Origin: an uncultured Alistipes sp.
GTDB lineage: Bacteria > Bacteroidota > Bacteroidia > Bacteroidales > Rikenellaceae
Assembly: GCA_944326035.1 (NCBI GenBank)
Contig: CALVCS010000011.1
Span: 62,001 to 126,000 of the forward strand
Direction of reading: 5' to 3'
DNA length: 64,000 nt
Below are positions 8,226-17,433 of this stretch, piece after piece; position 1 is the first letter of the stretch; every line of letters begins with the position of its first letter. The position numbers and the translations under genes are program-made. The notes under the pieces are model-generated. The model ran no database searches, had not been told where the DNA came from, and worked only from the letters and a program-made list of their open reading frames with translations.

Positions 8226-9167
8226 ATGGATACTTGTTCGCGTTGTCATCGACCGATTGTTACCTCGACGGAGTCTGCGTCTCAGGCTTCGACGGAGCCT
8301 GTCGTGCTGAATCGGGAACAGCAGGAGTATGTCAAGCGGGTCTATGACGGGGGCGTGTTGTGTGAGCCCTGTCTACAAGAGATCCAAACCAAGATTAAAC
8401 CGGTCGCTGTGCGCGAGTTGTCGAATTTTTTGTTGGATTATGCGACCACGCTGATGGGAGCGGGCGTACATACCTCGCGGGTTGTGCGCAATGTTAACCG
8501 CATCGCCGGATCGTTCGGCTATGAGACCGAGATGACCATTTTTCAGCGACATGTCACCTTGCACATTCTGCAACGGCAGGACGACAGTGTACGTCGGACG
8601 TCGCTGCGAACCATACGACCGGCCGGTTTTAACTTCGAAATCATCTCCAACCTCAGTACCCTGAGTTGGCAGGTTCACGATAATCATCTGACCATGTATG
8701 AACTGCGCGAAAAATTCAATGCCATTGTAACGAAACCGCGCATTTCACGTTGGTGGGTGTTGTGGTTGGTTTCGTTCGCCAATGCGGCCTTCTGCCGCTT
8801 GTTCGGCGGCGATGCGTGGGCCATGGGGCTGGTTTTTGTGGCCACGTTCGTGGGGTTCTTGCTCCGGCAGGAGATGAGCTTTCGACACATTAACCATCTG
8901 GCGGTCTTTACCCTCTCGTCTTTCGTCGCTTCGATGGTGGCCTCTCTCGGCGTATGGGCCTCGTTGGGTGAGACGCCACAGATCGCCCTGGGGGCCAGTG
9001 TGCTGTTTTTGATTCCGGGGGTGCCGTTGATTAATTCGATTATCGATCTCCTGGAAGGCTATGTGCTGATCGGGATCTCTCGGGCGGTGAACGCCTTGAC
9101 GTTGATTATTTGTATAGCCCTCGGGCTGTCGGCTACCTTGCTTATTTTAGGATCTTACGCGCTATGA
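8226..9167 (+). CDS. Threonine/serine exporter, large half (ThrE N-terminal type), with Cys4 N-terminus
   Basis: A 313-residue protein. The cytoplasmic part contains the DUF1212/ThrE-1 signature (LLDYATTLMGAGVHTSRVVR), followed by five or so membrane helices with the LFLIPGVPLINSIIDLLEG motif. ThrE proteins export threonine and serine. Unusual is the N-terminus: CSRC at residues 4-7 and CEPC about 35 residues later look like a four-cysteine zinc ribbon, which I do not know from the standard family. ATG 8226 is chosen; a GTG at 8184 would add 14 residues. The second half overlaps by ATGA, so the two subunits are coupled. Confidence 0.86.
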   Translation: MDTCSRCHRPIVTSTESASQASTEPVVLNREQQEYVKRVYDGGVLCEPCLQEIQTKIKPVAVRELSNFLLDYATTLMGAGVHTSRVVRNVNRIAGSFGYETEMTIFQRHVTLHILQRQDDSVRRTSLRTIRPAGFNFEIISNLSTLSWQVHDNHLTMYELREKFNAIVTKPRISRWWVLWLVSFANAAFCRLFGGDAWAMGLVFVATFVGFLLRQEMSFRHINHLAVFTLSSFVASMVASLGVWASLGETPQIALGASVLFLIPGVPLINSIIDLLEGYVLIGISRAVNALTLIICIALGLSATLLILGSYAL

Positions 9168-9697
9168 ACGGGGATTTGATATGGACGCTATTGGGAGATG
9201 CCTTTTTTGCGGCGGTCGCGGCGCTGGGCTTTGCCGTCATCTCCAACCCACCGAAACGGGCCATCGCAATTTCGGCGATCTTGGCGGCGGTGGGACATGC
9301 CCTGCGTCTCTATTTGCTGACCCATACCTCCCTGGGCTTGCCGACAGCCTCGTTTTTTGCGGCCTTTATCATTGGAATGTTCAGTATGCTGGCCGCGAAA
9401 TTGATCCATTGTCCGGCCGAAATTTTCTCCTTCCCGTCGCTGTTGCCGATGATTCCCGGGATGTATGCCTATAAGACCATCCTCTCTTTGTTGCGCTTTA
9501 TGGAGGCGAAAACTCCTCAGGTTCAGCAGCAGTTGGTGGTCGATATTTTCCAAAACGGATTGACCGCCTTGTTTGTGATGTTTGCGTTGGTCATCGGGGC
9601 CTCCTTACCTTTGTTTTTGTTTCATAAACAGTCCTTTATGATGACCCGTTTGCTGAAGCCGACCGCTCGAAGACACCGCAAAATGCACCGTTCGTGA
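9164..9697 (+). CDS. Threonine/serine exporter, small half (ThrE C-terminal type, DUF3815)
   Basis: A 177-residue membrane protein with four or five helices, matching the C-terminal domain of ThrE as a separate chain (FPSLLPMIPGMYAYK is the signature). In actinobacteria the two parts are fused; here they are split. The start ATG at 9164 overlaps the TGA of the first half. The longer frame from 9110 only extends into the preceding gene. The basic tail (RRHRKMHRS) probably faces the cytoplasm. Confidence 0.88.
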   Translation: MNGDLIWTLLGDAFFAAVAALGFAVISNPPKRAIAISAILAAVGHALRLYLLTHTSLGLPTASFFAAFIIGMFSMLAAKLIHCPAEIFSFPSLLPMIPGMYAYKTILSLLRFMEAKTPQVQQQLVVDIFQNGLTALFVMFALVIGASLPLFLFHKQSFMMTRLLKPTARRHRKMHRS

Positions 9698-9728
9698 CGT
9701 TGTCGGTTGATCGCTCGTGGAACCCTAT

Positions 9729-9764
9729 AAAAAAGACAGGCACCTTAAATGCCTGTCTTTTTTT
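9729..9764 (+). terminator. Terminator after the ThrE pair
   Basis: A 14-bp stem (9729-9742 with 9750-9763) is followed by a run of T. Confidence 0.9.
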
Positions 9765-9874
9765 ATGGAAGATTTCGGAAACGGTTTTGTCTTCGAGAAA
9801 TTGCGTCCGGATCTTGTGCAACGGTTTCGAGCCGTCGGATCGGGCAGCATCTGGTGGCGGTCAGTCCCCCGGAG

Positions 9875-11104
9875 TTAACGACCCCAGAGCTTGGCCAGTT
9901 CCAGCAGGGTGTGTACCGCTTTACACATCGTGTCCAGCGAGCAGTATTCGAATTTGCCGTGGAAATTCATCCCGCCGGTGAACAGGTTGGGACAGGGCAG
10001 TCCCATATAGGAGAGTCGAGACCCGTCCGTCCCACCCCGAATGGGTCGTACGATCGGTGTTACTCCGGCCAGTTTCATGGCCTGCTGAGCTTTTTCGATC
10101 AGTTCCGGATAGGGTTCCACCATCTCCTTCATGTTGTAGTACTGATCTTTCAACGTCAGTTCGACAACCCCTTCGCCATGCCGTTCATTGAGTAACGCGA
10201 CGGCGCTTTCCATAAAATGTTTCCGGGCTTCGAACCGGGCCCGATCGTGATCGCGGATGATGTATTCTATCGAGGCCTCTTCCACCGAACCGCTCATGGC
10301 GGCTAAATGATAGAACCCTTCATAGCCTTCGGTATGTTCGGGACGTTCGGCGGGGGGCAGCATCGTATCCAGTTCGCAGGCTACGTGCAGGGCATTGACC
10401 ATCTTGTCTTTGGCATAGCCCGGATGGATGTTCCGGCCTTGAATGGCGACTTTTGCGCTGGCGGCATTGAAGTTTTCGTATTCGAGTTCGCCTTCGAACC
10501 CGCCGTCCACCGTGTAGGCAAACCGGGCTCCGAAACCTTCGACATTGAAATAATCCACGCCCCGACCGATCTCTTCATCCGGCGTGAAGGCGATGCGGAT
10601 CTTGCCGTGGGCAATTTCGGGGTGATCCATGAGCCAGCAGGCCATGGTCATGATTTCGGCTACTCCGGCTTTGTCGTCCGCTCCCAGCAGGGTGGTTCCG
10701 TCCGTGGTGATGAGCGTATGTCCTTTGAAAAAGGCCAGTTCGGGAAATTCGGACACTTTCATGACCAGGTCGCGGTTCAGGCGAATATCTTTGCCGTCGT
10801 AGTTTTCGATCAGCCGAGGCTGGATGTCGGCTCCGCTCATTTCGGGACTGGTGTCCACATGGGAGATAAAACCGATGACCGGTTTCTCTTCCAGGCCCGG
10901 GGTGGCGGGGATGGTGCCCATTACATACCCATTGGGGTCTATTTCGGTTTCGGTCAGGCCCATGCCGATCATCTCTTCGAGCAGTAGGTTCAACAGGTTG
11001 AGTTGTTTGGCCGAAGAGGGGAAGGTTTCACTGTCGGGATCGCTCTGGGTGTCGATGGCCACATAGCGCAGGAAACGTTCCAAGAGTTGTTCTCTGAATT
11101 CCAT
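9875..11104 (-). CDS. pepT: Peptidase T (tripeptide aminopeptidase)
   Basis: A 409-residue M20B zinc peptidase. Metal and catalytic motifs are visible in order: SHVDTSPEMSG near residue 80, GADDKAGVAEIM near 140, TPDEEIGRG near 175, and NIHPGYAKDKM near 225. It removes the N-terminal residue from tripeptides in the cytoplasm. The length is normal. It lies 5 bases downstream of an OPT peptide transporter on the same strand, so uptake and hydrolysis of peptides are very likely made from one mRNA. Confidence 0.96.
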   Translation of the reverse strand: MEFREQLLERFLRYVAIDTQSDPDSETFPSSAKQLNLLNLLLEEMIGMGLTETEIDPNGYVMGTIPATPGLEEKPVIGFISHVDTSPEMSGADIQPRLIENYDGKDIRLNRDLVMKVSEFPELAFFKGHTLITTDGTTLLGADDKAGVAEIMTMACWLMDHPEIAHGKIRIAFTPDEEIGRGVDYFNVEGFGARFAYTVDGGFEGELEYENFNAASAKVAIQGRNIHPGYAKDKMVNALHVACELDTMLPPAERPEHTEGYEGFYHLAAMSGSVEEASIEYIIRDHDRARFEARKHFMESAVALLNERHGEGVVELTLKDQYYNMKEMVEPYPELIEKAQQAMKLAGVTPIVRPIRGGTDGSRLSYMGLPCPNLFTGGMNFHGKFEYCSLDTMCKAVHTLLELAKLWGR

Positions 11105-11109
11105 AGTCT

Positions 11110-13092
11110 TTATTCTTTTTCGGGTTTCGCCCGCAGGCTATCCCAGATAAAGTAAACGATAATTGCGATATACATCACGACGCCCATCACTTCAGCACCC
11201 CGAGAGGCGTTCCATCCCGAGGCGAACCAATCGGCGCCGAAATATTTCAACAGGGCACTTACGACGCCCATCAGGGCTCCGCCGGCGATAAAGCCCGAAG
11301 CGATCAGGGTGCCGCGTTCGCGACGTGCTTTCTTTTGGGCTTCGCTGCCGGGGCGTCCGGCGACGAACCAGCTGATCAACCCGCCGACCAACAACGGGGT
11401 GTTGAGTTCCAACGGAATGAACATACCCAGGGCGAAGGCCAGGGCCGGAACGCCGATCATGGTGAGGATTAGCGCCAGGGCGGCTCCGGCGAAGTAGAGC
11501 ATCCAGGGGGTCGAACCGCCTTCCATCAGGGGTTTGATGACGGCGGCCATGGCGTTGGCTTGGGGAGCGACCAGAGCCCCTTCACCCACGAAACCGTACG
11601 TGCGGTTGAGGATCATCATGACGCCGGCGACGGTAGCGGCCGAAACGGCGGTTCCGAGAAATTTCCAGCCTTCCTGTTTGGCCGGGGTGCTCCCGAGCCA
11701 GAACCCGATCTTCAGGTCGGTGATAAAACCACCGGCCATGGCCAGCGCCGTGCAGACCACGCCTCCGATGATCATGGCGGCCGTCATGCCGCTGGTGCCG
11801 CTCAGACCGACGCTGACCAGTACCAGCGAGCTGAGGATCAGGGTCATCAGGGTCATACCCGAAACCGGGTTGGTCCCCACGATGGCGATGGCGTTAGCGG
11901 CCACGGTGGTGAACAGGAACGAGATGACGAAGACGATCAGCAGCGCGACAATCGTGTGGAACCAGTTTCCCAGCACGCCGAACTGGAAGAAAACGAGCAC
12001 CGTTGCCAGAACGGCGATCAGCAGCGTGAGGATCAGTTTCATGGAGAGGTCGCGTTGGGTTCTCAGTGGGGTTTCCTCCACTTTTTTCTTTCCGCCCAGC
12101 TCGCTGATCGCCAGTCCCAGGGCCTGGCGGATGATTTTTGACGAGCGGATGATGCCGATCACACCGGCCATGGCGATGCCGCCGATACCGATATGGCGAG
12201 CGTAGTGGGTGAAGATCTCTTCGGGGGTCATATTGCCCAGGAGGGTTTGGACGCCTTCGCCGACGGCGATGGTTTGTCCGGGGGCGAAATGGCTGATGAA
12301 GGGGATCAGCACGAACCAAACGGTAAAGGAGCCGGCGCAGATAATGGCGGCATATTTCAGTCCGATGATGTATCCCAATCCCAGGACGGCAGCTCCCGTA
12401 TTGACTTTGAAGACCAGTTTGGCTTTGTCGGCCAGCAGGGTGCCCCAAGCGGCGATACGGGTCGAGATGACTTCGGTCCACCAGCCGAAGGTGCTGATGA
12501 CGAAATCATACAAACCGCCGACCAGTCCGCTGATGGCCAGTAGTTTGGCTTGATCTCCTTTTTTCTCGCCGGAGACCAGGACTTCGGTGGTAGCGGTCGC
12601 TTCGGGAAAGGGGTATTTGCCCTGCATGTCCTTCACGAAATATTTGCGGAAGGGGATCAATAGCAGAATGCCGAGAAAGCCTCCCAGCAGCGAGGAAAGA
12701 AAAATTTGGTAAAACTGGGCTTCGAGTCCCAGGATATAGAGGGCCGGCAGGGTAAAGATGGCTCCGGCCACAATGACGCCCGAGGAGGCGCCGATGGATT
12801 GGATAATCACGTTTTGGCCGAGCATGTTTTTGCGGCCGGTGAGGTTTCCTACCCCGACGGCAATGATTGCGATGGGGATCGCGGCTTCGAAGACCTGGCC
12901 CACGCGCAGACCGAGGTAGGCGGCTGCGGCCGAGAAGATGATCGCCATCAAAATGCCGAAGCTCACCGAGTAGGGGGTTACTTCGCGCGGTTTGCTTTGG
13001 GGGGACATGACGGGCTTGTATTCTTCGCCCGGAGCCAGTTCGCGGTAGGCGTTTTCTGGCAGAGATGTCGGTTGGGTATCGTCTGTTTGCAT
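11110..13092 (-). CDS. OPT family oligopeptide transporter
   Basis: A 660-residue membrane protein with about 14-16 hydrophobic segments and the OPT opening PREVTPYSVSFGILMAIIFS, then SAAAAYLGLRVGQVFEAAIP. OPT proteins import small peptides (or metal chelates) with protons. Adjacent pepT makes tri- and oligopeptides the likely cargo. A hydrophilic N-terminus of about 35 residues precedes the first helix. The start ATG 13092 lies about 45 bases after a good promoter. Confidence 0.94.
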   Translation of the reverse strand: MQTDDTQPTSLPENAYRELAPGEEYKPVMSPQSKPREVTPYSVSFGILMAIIFSAAAAYLGLRVGQVFEAAIPIAIIAVGVGNLTGRKNMLGQNVIIQSIGASSGVIVAGAIFTLPALYILGLEAQFYQIFLSSLLGGFLGILLLIPFRKYFVKDMQGKYPFPEATATTEVLVSGEKKGDQAKLLAISGLVGGLYDFVISTFGWWTEVISTRIAAWGTLLADKAKLVFKVNTGAAVLGLGYIIGLKYAAIICAGSFTVWFVLIPFISHFAPGQTIAVGEGVQTLLGNMTPEEIFTHYARHIGIGGIAMAGVIGIIRSSKIIRQALGLAISELGGKKKVEETPLRTQRDLSMKLILTLLIAVLATVLVFFQFGVLGNWFHTIVALLIVFVISFLFTTVAANAIAIVGTNPVSGMTLMTLILSSLVLVSVGLSGTSGMTAAMIIGGVVCTALAMAGGFITDLKIGFWLGSTPAKQEGWKFLGTAVSAATVAGVMMILNRTYGFVGEGALVAPQANAMAAVIKPLMEGGSTPWMLYFAGAALALILTMIGVPALAFALGMFIPLELNTPLLVGGLISWFVAGRPGSEAQKKARRERGTLIASGFIAGGALMGVVSALLKYFGADWFASGWNASRGAEVMGVVMYIAIIVYFIWDSLRAKPEKE

Positions 13093-13141
13093 GAGATGAA
13101 GTTAAAAATTCGCACAGATTCGACCGGGAGTCGAAATCCTC

Positions 13142-13172
13142 CAAAAGTACGGATTTTTGTGCGAAAAGACAA
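13142..13172 (-). promoter_or_regulatory. Promoter of the OPT-pepT operon
   Basis: On the minus strand TTG (13172-13170), a 20-base spacer and TACTTTTG (13149-13142) fit the Bacteroidota consensus. Confidence 0.78.
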
Positions 13173-13332
13173 CTTTAGGGCGTTTTTACCGGGAAGGGTG
13201 GGAAATGGTAGGGTGAGTGTCGGAATTGAACGAGCGACGGGGAAAGGCTGTGGGGCGGAAGAAAGGGGCGGTGGATACCCCGCCAGGGCGTCTTTCTGAG
13301 AGGTCGCCGTGTTTTTTCATGCTGTTTTTCTT

Positions 13333-13415
13333 CGACGTTTCCCGACGTTTTTTCGGGATGCTTTCGGGGTGCTACCGGGGCACTTTCCGGGGCGTTTCCC
13401 GGAACGCTTCTGGGG
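13333..13415. repeat. Degenerate tandem 11-12 base units
   Basis: About seven imperfect copies of a unit like TGCTTTCGGGG follow one another (units begin near 13333, 13343, 13359, 13370, 13381, 13393 and 13404). They lie in the 530-base gap between the OPT and DMT genes. No gene with normal codon use is visible in 13173-13623; a short frame through the repeats looks accidental. Confidence 0.5.
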
Positions 13416-13466
13416 TACGTAATCGTTGAATGGAGCTATCGGGTGATGCGATTCCGATTTTCTGCG

Positions 13467-13474
13467 TATTTTTG
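13467..13474 (+). promoter_or_regulatory. Possible -7 box upstream of the DMT gene
   Basis: TATTTTTG matches TAnnTTTG. It would give a leader of about 145 bases before ATG 13624. No clear -33 element is seen. Confidence 0.4.
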
Positions 13475-13623
13475 CGGCCGGGAAGGATACGATGCGTCCC
13501 TGTCGCGCAGGCCCTGTCAAGGATGCAGGGGTGACCACCCGCCCGTACCTCACTACGAGAAGGCGATGGAAAGAGGGGAGGTTGTTGTCGAGGCGCGCTT
13601 CCCGACGCCGTAAAAATTTGCTT

Positions 13624-14523
13624 ATGTGGTTAACGCTTGCTTTTACTTCGGCTGCCCTGCTGGGGTTTTACGATGTATTTAAAAAGGAGGCTTTGCGGGA
13701 CAATGCCGTATTGCCGGTGTTGTTGCTCAACACCCTGTTCAGTTCGCTCATTTTTCTCCCTTTCATTCTTTTGTCGGCCTGGATGCCGGAACGTATGGCC
13801 GAACATCCGGCGCTGTATGTGCCTACCGTCGGCTGGGAGGTTCATCGCTTTATTCTGCTGAAATCGGTTATTGTCCTTAGTTCCTGGATCTTCGGCTATT
13901 TCGGTATGAAAAACTTGCCGATCACCATTGTCGGTCCCATCAATGCGACACGACCGGTGATGGTTTTATTGGGGGCGTTGTTGATTTTTGGGGAACGTCT
14001 CAATCTGTATCAATGGATCGGGGTGGTCTTGGCCGCCGTATCGTTTTTGATGTTGAGTCGGTCCGGCAAAAAAGAAGGAATCGACTTCCGCCACAATCGA
14101 TGGATATTTTGCGTGGTTTTGGCGGCGGTGTTGGGGGCGATCAGCGGATTGTACGATAAATACCTGATGAAGAGTCTGAACCCCATGTTGGTTCAGTCGT
14201 GGTATAACCTTTATCAATTGGGGCTGATGGGCATTATCTTGACCGTATTGTGGTGGCCGAGACGGCGTACCTCGCCGTTCCACTGGAAATGGAGTATTCC
14301 CTTGATTTCGATCTTTCTGGGTGCGGCCGATTTCGTCTATTTCTATGCTCTGAGCGAACCCGATTCGATGATCTCCATCGTCTCGATGATTCGGCGAGGC
14401 AGTGTGGTCGTTTCGTTTACGTTCGGAGCGCTGCTCTTTCGGGAGAAAAACTTGCGGAGCAAGGCTGTGGATCTGTTGCTGGTCTTGATCGGGATGGTGT
14501 TCCTGTACCTGGGATCGAAGTAA
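13624..14523 (+). CDS. DMT/EamA family permease
   Basis: A 299-residue protein with ten predicted helices in two EamA-like halves; the second half starts near residue 160 (WIFCVVLAAVLGAISGLYDK). Signature-like segments are GPINATRPVMVLLGALLIFGE and SIVSMIRRGSVVVSFTFGA, the latter typical of the Bacteroidota members of this superfamily. Substrate is unknown; relatives move amino acids, nucleotide sugars or metabolites. ATG 13624 is chosen because the first helix begins there, while the 44-residue upstream extension is arginine-rich and unlike a leader. Confidence 0.88.
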   Translation: MWLTLAFTSAALLGFYDVFKKEALRDNAVLPVLLLNTLFSSLIFLPFILLSAWMPERMAEHPALYVPTVGWEVHRFILLKSVIVLSSWIFGYFGMKNLPITIVGPINATRPVMVLLGALLIFGERLNLYQWIGVVLAAVSFLMLSRSGKKEGIDFRHNRWIFCVVLAAVLGAISGLYDKYLMKSLNPMLVQSWYNLYQLGLMGIILTVLWWPRRRTSPFHWKWSIPLISIFLGAADFVYFYALSEPDSMISIVSMIRRGSVVVSFTFGALLFREKNLRSKAVDLLLVLIGMVFLYLGSK

Positions 14524-14720
14524 TCGAAGGCTCTTTCTCACCTCACGCGAGGGGGGATGCTCGTTGCAGGTGCGATCGTCGGTGGGTTAGATCCGTTGTC
14601 AAGCCTTATGCGTTCGGTTCGAACCGATTGATTTCCCTGCCGCGAGAGGTAGATCACCCCGGAAGGAAAGGTACGTTCAGCACGTTGCTTCTCTGTGTAT
14701 CGGAAGATAGCAATAAAAAT

Positions 14721-14750
14721 TCGGCCCGGAAGGTATGTCTTCCGGGCCGA
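14721..14750 (-). terminator. Terminator of the secreted-protein gene
   Basis: A perfect 12-bp stem (14721-14732 with 14739-14750) with a 6-base loop. Read leftwards it ends in a T-run (complement of 14716-14720). Confidence 0.85.
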
Positions 14751-14785
14751 GTCTATATGTCCGTGGCGGGGACAGTATCCCGCAC

Positions 14786-15601
14786 TTATTCAATGATCTC
14801 CATAGGGAAGGTCACCTGCTGGTTGTACCAGTACCAGAACGACGAGACGAAAACTACGCGAATCGGCGCATTGCTTTTGACGACGAATTGACTGACACCG
14901 ACCGGTCGAACCGGGTTGCCCCAATCGTATGCATAGCCCAATTGAGTCCAGGCGAGCGGAGGGGTAGCGGTGTAGGCCTCTTTCCGGAATCGTTCGATCC
15001 AGGCTTTATGGTTGGGGTCTACCTGCTCGGGGAAGGTCACGCTGGAGTAATGGATCGTAGGATCCGGGTCGGGGGTGGGACGGAACAGGTTCTGGGGCGA
15101 GACCCAGAAGGCGGCGATGTACGAATAATCGCTTTCAGGGGGTAGCCCGAGCAATTGCTTCACGCTGACCACCAGCGAGGCCGAATCCATGATCGGTTCG
15201 TTTTTCAGAAAGGCGCTCAGTTGAGGGTCGAGACTGACCCACCACATTTCTTGGGGATTCAGGCTCGAGGGCGCGATTTTGTCGGGCGATCCGGTCCACT
15301 GCGCGATCTCTTTTTCGGAGAGGGGAATCATCGCCAGAATCATCGAATCGGTCGAGCGGGTCACCTGAGGATCGTTGACCCCCCAGAGGTCGTTGACCAT
15401 TTCGTGTGCCGTAATGTCCTGCGCGTCTTTTACGGCATGTTCATACATTTTTTCTTGTTGTTTTTGCCATTGAGCTTCTTCCCGCGCTTCGCGTCGCAGT
15501 AGCCATCCGGGTTTGGTGGTATCTTGCTCCTGGGCGTATACGGCCGTGCTGCATATCAGCATGGCTGTCAGTACTAAATGCGATGTCTTTATCATAAACA
15601 T
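14786..15601 (-). CDS. Secreted protein of unknown function
   Basis: A 271-residue protein. It begins with a signal peptide (IKTSHLVLTAMLICSTAVYA, cut after AYA-like VYA). The mature part has a charged Gln/Glu/Arg-rich helix, then a globular domain with LPLSEKEIAQWTG-like and LLGLPPESDY segments, a DLFRPTPDPD-like proline-rich loop, and a C-terminal part with LGYAYDWGN and SQFVVKSNAPIRVV. It has few cysteines and no catalytic motif I can name. I do not recognise the family, though the motif pattern looks conserved. It is transcribed alone, divergent to the GH2-like gene, with its own terminator. Start 15601 or 15595. Confidence 0.82.
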   Translation of the reverse strand: MFMIKTSHLVLTAMLICSTAVYAQEQDTTKPGWLLRREAREEAQWQKQQEKMYEHAVKDAQDITAHEMVNDLWGVNDPQVTRSTDSMILAMIPLSEKEIAQWTGSPDKIAPSSLNPQEMWWVSLDPQLSAFLKNEPIMDSASLVVSVKQLLGLPPESDYSYIAAFWVSPQNLFRPTPDPDPTIHYSSVTFPEQVDPNHKAWIERFRKEAYTATPPLAWTQLGYAYDWGNPVRPVGVSQFVVKSNAPIRVVFVSSFWYWYNQQVTFPMEIIE

Positions 15602-15843
15602 GAGCTCTTGGGAAAGAAAGATACTTAATTTTTCTGACAAGGTATAAAAAAATCTTCGGAATTTATATGGATCCTCCACAAGAAGATCTATCGGAAAGAC
15701 AGCAGCATGGAAACGTAAGATTGGGGGGAGGGGAATTTGGGAAATTGATAAAAAAAAAGGATTTTTGTGTGTTTATTGAAGACGGTTTCCCGGCGGCATC
15801 GACGAAGTTGCCGGAATCGTCTGGAATTAAAGATACATCTGGT

Positions 15844-17433
15844 ATGCGTAAGCCCCTCTTTTTGCTGTCGATCTTCACCTTGGCGCTCACTACTCTGACC
15901 GCGCAGGACGCCCCCGAAATATGGGCCGATCCGTCGTATGCATCGTTCGGAAAGGCTCAACCCCGTCAGGAGTTTATCAGTTATGTGAATCGGGAACATG
16001 CCGAACAACGTAACCTGGTCGAAAACGATCACTATTTGCCGTTGGAAGGCAAGTGGCGAGTGTTGCGTTCGACCGTAGCCGAAGGCGGGGAGGCGGGTTT
16101 CTACCGGCCCCGATTCTCGGTGGCGGCCTGGGACGAGACAACGGTCCCGAATGTGGTTCCTGCTCAGGGCGTTTCGCCGTTGGCTTCGCTGACGCCGCCG
16201 GCCTTGCCTTCGTTGATCCCTTTGGTGCAATATCGGGCCGAAATCGAGGTGCCTTATTTGTGGCTCGATCGGGACGTTTACCTGCATATTGAGGGGATGA
16301 GCAGTGCCTATTCGCTGTATGTCAATGGGGTGCGCGTGGGATATAGCAACGATACCCGCACGCCGGCCGAATACAATATCTCGCCGGCACTGACCGACGG
16401 ATTGAATGCGATCGGCATCGAGGTGTATGGCTATTCGGTCGGCAACTGGATGGAAACGCTGATTCCGTCGCTCGAACCGGGATCGCTGGGACGTATTTAT
16501 GTCTACTCGCAGCCCAAATTGTGTATTCACGATTTTGTGATCACCACGCAACTCGATTCGGCCGGGCGGAACGGAATCATGTGGATTACGGCCGTGATGT
16601 CCAACAGCTACCGCAACGAAGAGAAGATTACCCTGGGTTACGATATCTACGCCCCCAACGGCGGTAAGTTGTTGACGTATAATTTGCAGGAGGTCGATGT
16701 TCCGGGTTTGGGGTACGATACGATCATCTGCAAGGAGTATATCTATCCCAGTTCTCGCAAGATGTGGTCGCCCGAAACCCCCGATCTCTATTTGGTGATG
16801 CTCTACACGCGTCGGGACGGTCGGATTACCGAGTACATTCCTTTCAAAGTGGGCTTTAATCGGACGGAAGTCAAAGACGGGAAGTTGTATGCGAACGGGA
16901 AACCGGTTCAGCTTTCGGCGGTCAATTACGACGCGGCCCGGGACGAAGAGACCACCCAGCAGCAGTTGAAACGCCTGAAGGCGCATGGAATCAACACGAT
17001 TTGTGTCAGCTATCCGCAGCCCCGCTACTTTTATGAGCTGTGCGATCGGATCGGTTTCTATGTCATTGACCAGGCGAATAATAACCCGGGATACCGCAAG
17101 GATGATCGTAATGTGGGAGGCTCGTTGGCCAACGATCGGGCGTTTTTGCCGGCCTTTATCGACCGGGCGGCTCAGATGCAGGGTCGGAGCAAGGGATATA
17201 CGTCGTTGTTGGCGATTTCGATGGGGGGCGAGAGTGGCAACGGATACAATTTCTATAAGACGTATCAGTGGCTTAAGGCACATGACAGCATCCATCCGGT
17301 GACCTACCGGGATGCACAAGGCGAATGGAATAGCGATCTTCTCTTCCCGGATGCTCGGGATGCCCGATCGTTTCTGGTGTCCGATCCGCCGAAAAAGAGT
17401 ACGGCTCATCGTAACAGCACGCGTCGTCGCTAA
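15844..17433 (+). CDS. Secreted GH2-like protein, truncated and probably not a glycosidase
   Basis: A 529-residue protein with a signal peptide ending TLTAQ. It follows the GH2 beta-galactosidase plan: a jelly-roll (LHIEGMSSAYSLYVNGVRVG, SVGNWMET), an immunoglobulin-like domain, then the start of the TIM barrel (LKRLKAHGINTICVSYPQP, YELCDRIGFYVIDQAN, GGESGNG). Family enzymes are about 1000 residues. The DEAN motif is here DQAN, the barrel stops soon after the acid/base strand, and the nucleophile half is missing, replaced by a basic tail. Its stop overlaps the rlmH start (TAATG). It may be a carbohydrate-binding protein. ATG 15844 starts the signal peptide; the in-frame extension to 15667 is rejected. 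Confidence 0.85.
   Translation: MRKPLFLLSIFTLALTTLTAQDAPEIWADPSYASFGKAQPRQEFISYVNREHAEQRNLVENDHYLPLEGKWRVLRSTVAEGGEAGFYRPRFSVAAWDETTVPNVVPAQGVSPLASLTPPALPSLIPLVQYRAEIEVPYLWLDRDVYLHIEGMSSAYSLYVNGVRVGYSNDTRTPAEYNISPALTDGLNAIGIEVYGYSVGNWMETLIPSLEPGSLGRIYVYSQPKLCIHDFVITTQLDSAGRNGIMWITAVMSNSYRNEEKITLGYDIYAPNGGKLLTYNLQEVDVPGLGYDTIICKEYIYPSSRKMWSPETPDLYLVMLYTRRDGRITEYIPFKVGFNRTEVKDGKLYANGKPVQLSAVNYDAARDEETTQQQLKRLKAHGINTICVSYPQPRYFYELCDRIGFYVIDQANNNPGYRKDDRNVGGSLANDRAFLPAFIDRAAQMQGRSKGYTSLLAISMGGESGNGYNFYKTYQWLKAHDSIHPVTYRDAQGEWNSDLLFPDARDARSFLVSDPPKKSTAHRNSTRRR

Noticed and set aside
13217..13429. 70-codon frame through the degenerate repeats
   Set aside because: Arg/Gly/Phe-rich product follows the DNA repeat; no promoter or ribosome site.
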